A stretch of DNA of 33,506 nt from Nemertoderma westbladi (taxonomy: Eukaryota > Xenacoelomorpha > Nemertodermatida > Nemertodermatidae): assembly GCA_032718475.1 (NCBI GenBank), contig JAUCBJ010004570.1, positions 1-33,506 of the forward strand. Direction: 5' to 3'. The position numbers were made by a program, and so were the translations under genes. The notes below the pieces were generated by a model. It searched no databases, was not told the origin of the DNA, and worked only from the letters and a program-made list of their open reading frames with translations. Below, piece after piece: positions 27,770 through 33,506 of the stretch (positions within the stretch are counted from its first letter, which is position 1; each line of letters opens with the position of its first letter).

Positions 27770-27935
27770 CATAGGCCTAATAGGTTACAGTTTACAGTAG
27801 TCTTATTTTTGCCATACGAAAATACCACAGGTATGGGTATGAATGAACTATACATAGGCCTAATAGGTTACAGTTTACAGTAGTCTTATTTTTGCCATAC
27901 GAAAATACCACAGGTATGGGTATGAATGAACTATA
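27770..27935. repeat. Exact 83-bp tandem duplication
   Basis: Units 27770-27852 and 27853-27935 are identical in all 83 bases, starting CATAGGCCTAATAGGTTACA and ending GAATGAACTATA. Confidence 0.95.
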
Positions 27936-28322
27936 CAGCTAAAACTCGCTACCGCGGTATACACCACTAAGGTAGGCCTAGCTGCCTAGTAAGGCTACTG
28001 CAAAGCCATACCACTACCGCAAAAAGTAACTACTGATGTCTGACTGTACGTGTGCGATCTGCGATCCCTGCTTATAATACTTATAATAGGCCTAATTAAT
28101 TTGATCATTAAAATGATGTTGCATTGTAATTATGTAATATATATGTACTGATACGGGATGCAGTTTTGATTGAAATACCGATATACAGTATGGCAGCACG
28201 GGTACACTTGGAGTTGTACTAAAGTCCAATATTGGACTTTGGAGTCCAAAATTGGACTTGAAGTCTAAAATTGGACTTGAAGTCCAATTTTTGACTTCTC
28301 ACCGACTGGTAGGCCTACCCCT

Positions 28323-31300
28323 CCCCTACAGTCACAGTCAGCAGGAACACTGGTCACAATTTGTCCAATTTACAGCCAGAATGTGTCCGCGGAAAATGCT
28401 CTCAGACTGTCAGAGTGAAATTTCTCCATAGAAAACAATGCACTGCAATGCTAAATTTCATTTGAAAACCGGCAGACCGGCAGTGAAATCTTAACATTGG
28501 CATTCTAAAAATTAGCCATTAGAACGGCAATAAAATTCTGTGTAAATTAATTTGAGAATTAGAATATCATCGTTGGGATAACTATCATTAATACGGTAAT
28601 ATTAAAAGTAAAATCATGTCACCTTATGTACCCAGCTTCTGGGCTTCTGCTTTGAGGACTAGTGAAGTTACAGCCAAAATATGTCCGAAAATATAATCAC
28701 AGCCTGTGAAGGACAAATAGTGGCTGCACGGACTGACGGACACTTTCTGGCTGTAAATATGTGGATAATTTTTGGCTGAGCCCTGATGCCTGAGCTTCAG
28801 CCAGAAAGTGACCAGTGTTCCTAACTGGCAGACTGGCCTACTACAGTACTACACTAGCCAGCTAGCTGACTAGGCCTACCGGTCTGCCGGTTGCCACTTT
28901 TCTTCAACCAGTCCAGCAGTCAGTACACAGTAGCCAGGTAGGCTACTGTGTACTGAGGTAGCAGTCCTGCCCTGCTGTCCTGGATTCACCTGTCTGCCTG
29001 TTCAGACTACACACACAGGACAGCAGGTGGCAGGCTGGCAGGACGTCAGACAATGTCAGATACAGCAACAACACTACCGGTACATCAACACAGCCAGACA
29101 GCAGGTACAGTCTGCAGTCAGGCGTTACCGTTATTCCAGAATGCAGTACAGCAGTACTGTCCTACACTCTGCACTCAGACACTGCTGCACTATTCCAGTA
29201 TTCAGGCTGTCAGGTACCGGTAGGCAGGTAGGCCTATTGCAGTATTGACAACCTGCAGACCTGACATGCTGATAACCTGACGCTGACAGCCTGAGGTTGC
29301 AAGAAGAAACCTTTACTTACTAACCGGGGTCCCAGTCGAAATTGATCCATGCCCCCTGTAAAAAAATCCCCCTCTCCAGTACTCCAAGCCAAGGCATGAT
29401 TGTGTGTTGAGCAGTTGAGTTGAGAGAGTAGCCTACATGATTGTGTGTAATGCAGTAGTGTCCTAGGACATATTCGCCTAGTCCTGTCTGCCTGTAGTCC
29501 TTATTGCCCCAGGCAGGCCCGTGCTAAATCTCCTTAGGCTGTTAGGCGAATCTACACCACTCCACGCCAAATGTCCCACCCCCTAAGCAAACTCATTTTA
29601 TTAAATTCCAGAAGTTATTTCTAGAAATTGACCTAATTTAATTCCCTATAAATCATTGTCATACATTTTCAAGATCCCAAGTATGTTGATTTAAATAAAA
29701 ATATAAAAAATTATTTCACGTAAAAAAATGTGCAAAATAAACTTGGGCTGGAATGATGAATGAACTTGCGTTCAACAAAAACAAGAAACTTCAATTTATT
29801 TATTCCAATAATCCTTCAAAGTACTATATAGATGAGACAGGGGGAAACTGGACACAAATCCCGCCTTGGCGAATTAATAACCCGCCTCAATGTTAAATTA
29901 TAAATTTAGGGAAAGGAGCAGGTTTACAGTGGCGATGGCCGGATGGCACGTTATAAACACAATAAACTAAGCACAATAGAACAGGTTACAGTTTTATTTT
30001 GAGAATACTCAGCTGTTAAATGCGTCGAATTTCCTCTGGAGAGGGATGCATTGTTATTGCGTCCAGCCCTCCCCCCCCCCCCCCCACCCCCCCCCCGATC
30101 GGATATAGATATACAGTACCCTCCACCAAATGGTAAACTTGTACTACTGTTGTAGGCCTACTGTACTATCAATTTAAAATAAATAGAAGCCTGGACTTGA
30201 AGGTTGCCACCACCGGGGAGTGAGGGAGAGGGAGTGAGAGGGAGGGGGGATGGAGGGGGAGGAATATCCAACTGGCAGTTGTGCTAACATTTGACTATCA
30301 AAAATGGCAGTTGTGGTGAAAAAAAAATAGTGGTAACAAGTTGAGCTGACATTTGATCAGGGACATGTGTCCGACGTTTTGATAGGGTCCCCATGTACTC
30401 TATGTAATGTTAGCACAAGTGCCCACTTTGCAATCCCTGAAATGTGAGGAAAAAAATCGTGTATCCCATTAGCGTCCTCTTCTTGAACATTCAACAATGA
30501 TTGACTGGAGTTCTGCTAACATGTAAAAGTTGTGCTAACATCAAACAAATGACACCATCAATATTGATTAAAATTATCTCATGGAATTTATATAATACCA
30601 GTTGTAGGAACATTTCTCCTCTGCAGTTAGTCAGCGAATTCTTGCTGTCTATAAAATATTCTAGAACGTTTAATTATTTACATGGAGTGAACGGCGATGC
30701 CATTGTTAGAGAATGCAATATATCGAGCTTGAAGGCGAATATATGTTTGCTGGCCAGACAGTAGTGAGCTAATGCAATGGATGGGGAAGCCAGCCTGCGG
30801 CGATATTGATTTGTGATGTAAATAGGAGGGCCCTTTGCCCCACAAATTCGGGTTCATAATAATTCGGGGTAATGTAAATTTATCTGTGAATATGAAGCAC
30901 TACTGGAGGCAATATTAAGGGTACTCTTTCACTTGTAGTCGAGTCAATCTAGCAAAAAACCCGAAAGTATTTCGCAATCAATCCGAACCACACATTTTGG
31001 ATTCTATATTACCTTATTAATGACCAAAAAAAAGTCTACAAAATTTTATTTTGCGGATCATATGTTTATTCATGGAAATTCTGCGTAAATTTGCATAACA
31101 CAAGCCAAACAAAAGGAACAGTAGGGAAAAGTAAGTAGCAAATTGGTGATGTTCCAGAATAATTTAATTAATTTCACAATAAGCTGTGATTCAATGTGAA
31201 ATTAGTAATATTTATACTGGCGTGTTACACATTAATTGCTATATCTCGGAAACTAGAAGTCGCATCAAATTTTTAAATATATCAAAAACTTCACGATATA

Positions 31301-31434
31301 TTAAGGTAACTGTTGTAAAAAAAATTATACACTGCAAGGAAATTTCATAACTTCCATTAATGTTAGTGAAGATTTTTCACGTACTTAAATTGTGATTGCT
31401 CTATTGATTTTAGGTGTAATTTATTTATAATATA
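28323..31434. other. Intergenic region, CAG/GTACC-rich then mixed repeats
   Basis: 28323-29330 is richer in C and G than its neighbours and dominated by short motifs (CAGTAC, GACAGCAGG, TACCGGTA, TAGGCCTA). 29331-29890 shows nothing I recognise. 29899-30110 holds a divergent repeat and poly-C. 30270-30545 has TGTGCTAACAT motifs in both orientations. 30550-31434 is AT-rich. No gene is supported. Confidence 0.65.
29965..30035. repeat. Dispersed repeat, partner of 10735-10800
   Basis: AACAGGTTACAGTTTTATTT, TCAGCTGTTAAATGCGTCGA. A related AGGGAAAGGAACAGGTTACAG kind of string also occurs near 27228 and 29909. Followed by a poly-C run at about 30068-30097. Confidence 0.5.
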
Positions 31435-31435
31435 A

Positions 31436-31692
31436 TACTAATAATAATATTGTTTCTTTATATAGCGCTTTTCTACGCTCTGCATACTCAAAGCGCTTTT
31501 ATTATCATTACCCCAGCAAAGCCAGGTTCCCATTATACCGCTGGGTTGACGTAGGCACTAATGTCTAAAGTGTCTTGCCTAGGGACACAACAGTGCGAAA
31601 TTTCTACAGCCTTTAGTCGGATACGAACCTGCGCCACCAAACACTATTGTGTAAGCAGTTCAGGCGCCGTATCCACTCGGACACTGCGACAT
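31436..31692 (-). mobile_element. tRNA-derived SINE with GCGCTATATAAA tail
   Basis: The minus-strand head starts GTCGCAGTGTCCGAGTGGAT (A box TGTCCGAGTGG) and has B box GGTTCGTATCC about 50 bases later, close to a serine/leucine-type tRNA with a long variable arm. The body contains TGTTGTGTCCCTAGGCAAGA. The 3' part AAAGCGCTTTGAGTATGCAG, AAAAGCGCTATATAAAG and an ATTATTATTAG tail resemble a SINE 3' end seen widely in aquatic animals (from general familiarity). Acceptor-stem pairing is poor, so it is not a functional tRNA. Confidence 0.8.
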
Positions 31693-32450
31693 CTTTTATA
31701 TATTTATTTGTTTTAGTTTAGAAACTCATTAATAGTTATCATATATTGTAACAAATAAATTTTTTGGGGATAAGGTTTTTTGAGGTCGATAAATCCGATG
31801 GGCGAGGTTACATCCACCCGTTTAGTAGAGAAGTTGTGTAAATAAGGTCCTTATATTGTACCAGCAAAATTGGTATTAAAAATGGTTAAATTATTAGACA
31901 AATTTCCGTTGCTATGGAAACTAAATTGGTAACGATCTAGAAGTGCATACATCTGTCAAGCGATAGTCATTAGAGTAAAGTTTGTCTGTACCAAATTTGG
32001 AGAAAATCACACCAATAGACTCTATGTTGCTATGTTGCTCTAGCTAAGTTGCTATGTAAATACCATGTTGCTAAGGAAAGAAACAGGAAATTGAAGGTGA
32101 TCCGCATAATATATTTTTATAGACTTTTTTGGGGGGTATTAACAAGGTAATGTAGAATAAAAAAAAATTGGTTTGGATGAATTGCGAATTTGTTATGGGT
32201 TGTCCACGCTTTTTCGGCTAGACTTGACTCGCATATTGCTTCCTTCTCTTGTTTTATTTACGTACAAGGCAAGGGGGACTCCACACTAACTCCCACGGAT
32301 GAACACAGAGGATGATCTCATATACATATTATATATTGTGCTGTGCAATGGTCGTATTTCGATTGTGAATCATTTTTTGCATTACAAACAAGATTTATTT
32401 ATCCTTAATTAGATCAAATTGATTTTATGACCATGTAGGTTGTTTGGGAT

Positions 32451-32689
32451 GCTGATCACGAATATGACACTGAAATATTACGTACATTATTGATTAGGGA
32501 ATTTTTGGATATGTGCGTGTCAACATGGAATGCTATATAGAGATATAGCATTCGCACAGTATTCTCTATATAGCATTCCATTGTTTCAATGTACGGCATG
32601 GAAATTTGATAATACAAAAATGATTACCAAATCAACGTGATTTTTAGACATTATGGGTTTTCTGGGACGCTGATCACGAATATGACACT
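32451..32689 (+). repeat. Direct repeat GCTGATCACGAATATGACACT, two copies
   Basis: The 21-mer GCTGATCACGAATATGACAC plus T occurs at 32451-32471 and 32669-32689. It is preceded in both by GGGA(T/C) and by similar GATTTTA...GT sequence, so a longer diverged repeat of about 50 bp is likely. Confidence 0.85.
32526..32580. repeat. Perfect 17-bp stem hairpin
   Basis: TGGAATGCTATATAGAG (32526-32542) pairs exactly with 32564-32580. The 21-base loop starts ATATAGCATT, which repeats part of the stem and could form an alternative smaller hairpin. It lies between the two copies of the 21-bp direct repeat. Confidence 0.9.
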
Positions 32690-33377
32690 CAAAAATATCG
32701 GATTATCGAACTAAATTCGATTTTTGGCGTTTGAAATTTTACGCTATTTGTATTTATTTATATATACATTAAATATATATATATATATATCTAAATAATG
32801 CAGCCAAATCTCATCGTCATATATGTCTTTATTCAATTTCCATTTTCTCGAATTTAGCTGAATATTTTTTTCTAATTTTTCTAATAGACGTAGAGAAAGG
32901 AATTTTCTACGAGGCCAAAACATATTTGGATCATAAACATTAAATCATTCAAAGAAAATTGGAATATATATATCGCCATATATATATATATATATCCCTT
33001 ATATATATAATATACTAGATGTATAACTTTTTTTGTGGTTCTTTGGCTACAAATATACAATATATGTATAATGGCATCCTATGCTGCTCGCATTCTATAT
33101 TGTGTTTAGAAAAACCACTTTCAGTTAAAATTACATTTCCGTGATAATTGGGTTAATGTACTGTACCTAAAAGCGAAATACATTACCGTATAATACTGCA
33201 GGTATCGATGCCATACAGTATTACTTGTTATATGAAGTACTGTATATAGGTAGGGTGAGTGAGGGAGACTTGAACCCCAAAAGTTATAATCGCTCTAAAG
33301 AACAGATAAATAAATTTTTCAATGCCGTTTTAACTTTTTCACATTACATTTATGATTGCTATCATTATGTCAGAGTT

Positions 33378-33506
33378 TGAGAACTTCAAGGACCCAGAAG
33401 TAGTAGATATCCGGCAACTACAGTCACTGACACCGAATTCGCGGATGACATCGCCCTGCTCTCTAATACGCTAGCAGATGCACAGCTTCTACTGAATAAA
33501 GTGGAG
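33378..33506 (+). pseudogene. LINE reverse transcriptase fragment with intact FADD motif
   Basis: The plus-strand frame GPRSSRYPATTVTDTEFADD then IALLSNTLADAQLLLNKVE runs to the window end. FADD is RT catalytic motif C; the preceding P-R-x-S-R-x-P-A and following I-A-L-L-S-N are typical of the same broad LINE group as 1-2427. An in-frame TGA at about 33377-33379 and loss of similarity upstream show a 5' truncation here. The rest lies beyond the window. Confidence 0.85.

Larger units (their letters stand above)
26351..28322. mobile_element. DNA element with perfect 29-bp TIRs and AAGTCCAATATTGGACTT subterminal palindromes
   Basis: CAGTCGGTGAGAAGTCAAAA plus ATTGGACTT (26359-26387) is exactly inverted at 28280-28308. 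GGGGTAGG extends the match outward. Inside each end are several copies of the palindromic 18-mer AAGTCCAATATTGGACTT or close variants (26388-26456, 26611-26645, 28222-28290), typical of transposase-binding subterminal repeats. No transposase frame is visible in the 1.9-kb core, which holds a LINE fragment and an 83-bp duplication. No clean target duplication. Confidence 0.8.
31693..33377. other. AT-rich intergenic DNA with short repeats
   Basis: Contains TGCTATG-type low complexity (31905-32085), a 21-bp direct repeat (32451 and 32669), a 17-bp hairpin (32526-32580) and AT dinucleotide tracts (32758-32792 and 32965-33015). No coding frame is supported. Confidence 0.7.

Overview
The window is metazoan nuclear DNA. 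It is AT-rich, has spliced genes with GT-AG introns, and is crowded with non-LTR retrotransposon (LINE) debris, tRNA-derived SINEs, hairpin-forming DNA elements, minisatellites and very long poly-G/poly-C runs. This repeat mix suggests a marine invertebrate. I cannot place it to phylum from sequence alone.

The one host gene I can support is a cyclin T gene on the minus strand, from a start codon at 26211 to a stop at 4852. I assembled it from nine exons: 26066-26211, 22353-22434, 22029-22218, 21226-21285, 18789-18940, 18517-18656, 14412-14663, 11046-13121 and 4852-6174. All eight introns are GT-AG and all exon phases fit, except for a one-base frame break inside exon 6 near 18627. Counting one missing base there, the product would be 1473 residues, about twice human cyclin T1. 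Exons 1-6 encode the cyclin fold that binds CDK9 in P-TEFb. Exons 7-9 encode a very long disordered tail with three repeat or low-complexity modules: about 20 copies of a 12-residue KPDQ-TPTLHPN unit, 12 copies of an acidic/basic DDRTRSV heptad, and histidine/lysine-rich stretches at the C-terminus.

Layout. 1-2427: minus-strand degenerate LINE (endonuclease plus reverse transcriptase) that has lost its FADD catalytic region. 2428-2882: small element built of GGGGCAATTGTC repeats. 2883-3576: plus-strand fragments of two LINEs. 3577-4851: AT-rich 3' flank of cyclin T. 4852-26211: cyclin T. Intron 8 holds foldback elements and a LINE 3' end. Intron 6 holds a tRNA-derived SINE and a 23-bp minisatellite that touches a splice donor. 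Intron 4 holds two hAT-like MITEs and a large foldback. Introns 1 and 3 hold further MITEs and a nested foldback insertion. 26351-28322: DNA element with perfect 29-bp terminal inverted repeats, starting about 140 bp upstream of the cyclin T start codon and containing a LINE C-terminal fragment. 28323-33370: repeat-rich intergenic DNA with a minus-strand SINE. 33378-33506: start of a plus-strand LINE fragment carrying the FADD motif that the first LINE lacks.

Most long open frames outside the cyclin T exons are shadows of repeats. The most interesting signals are the repeat-expanded cyclin T tail, the exon 6 frame break, and the nested hairpin-forming element family that invades the gene's introns.
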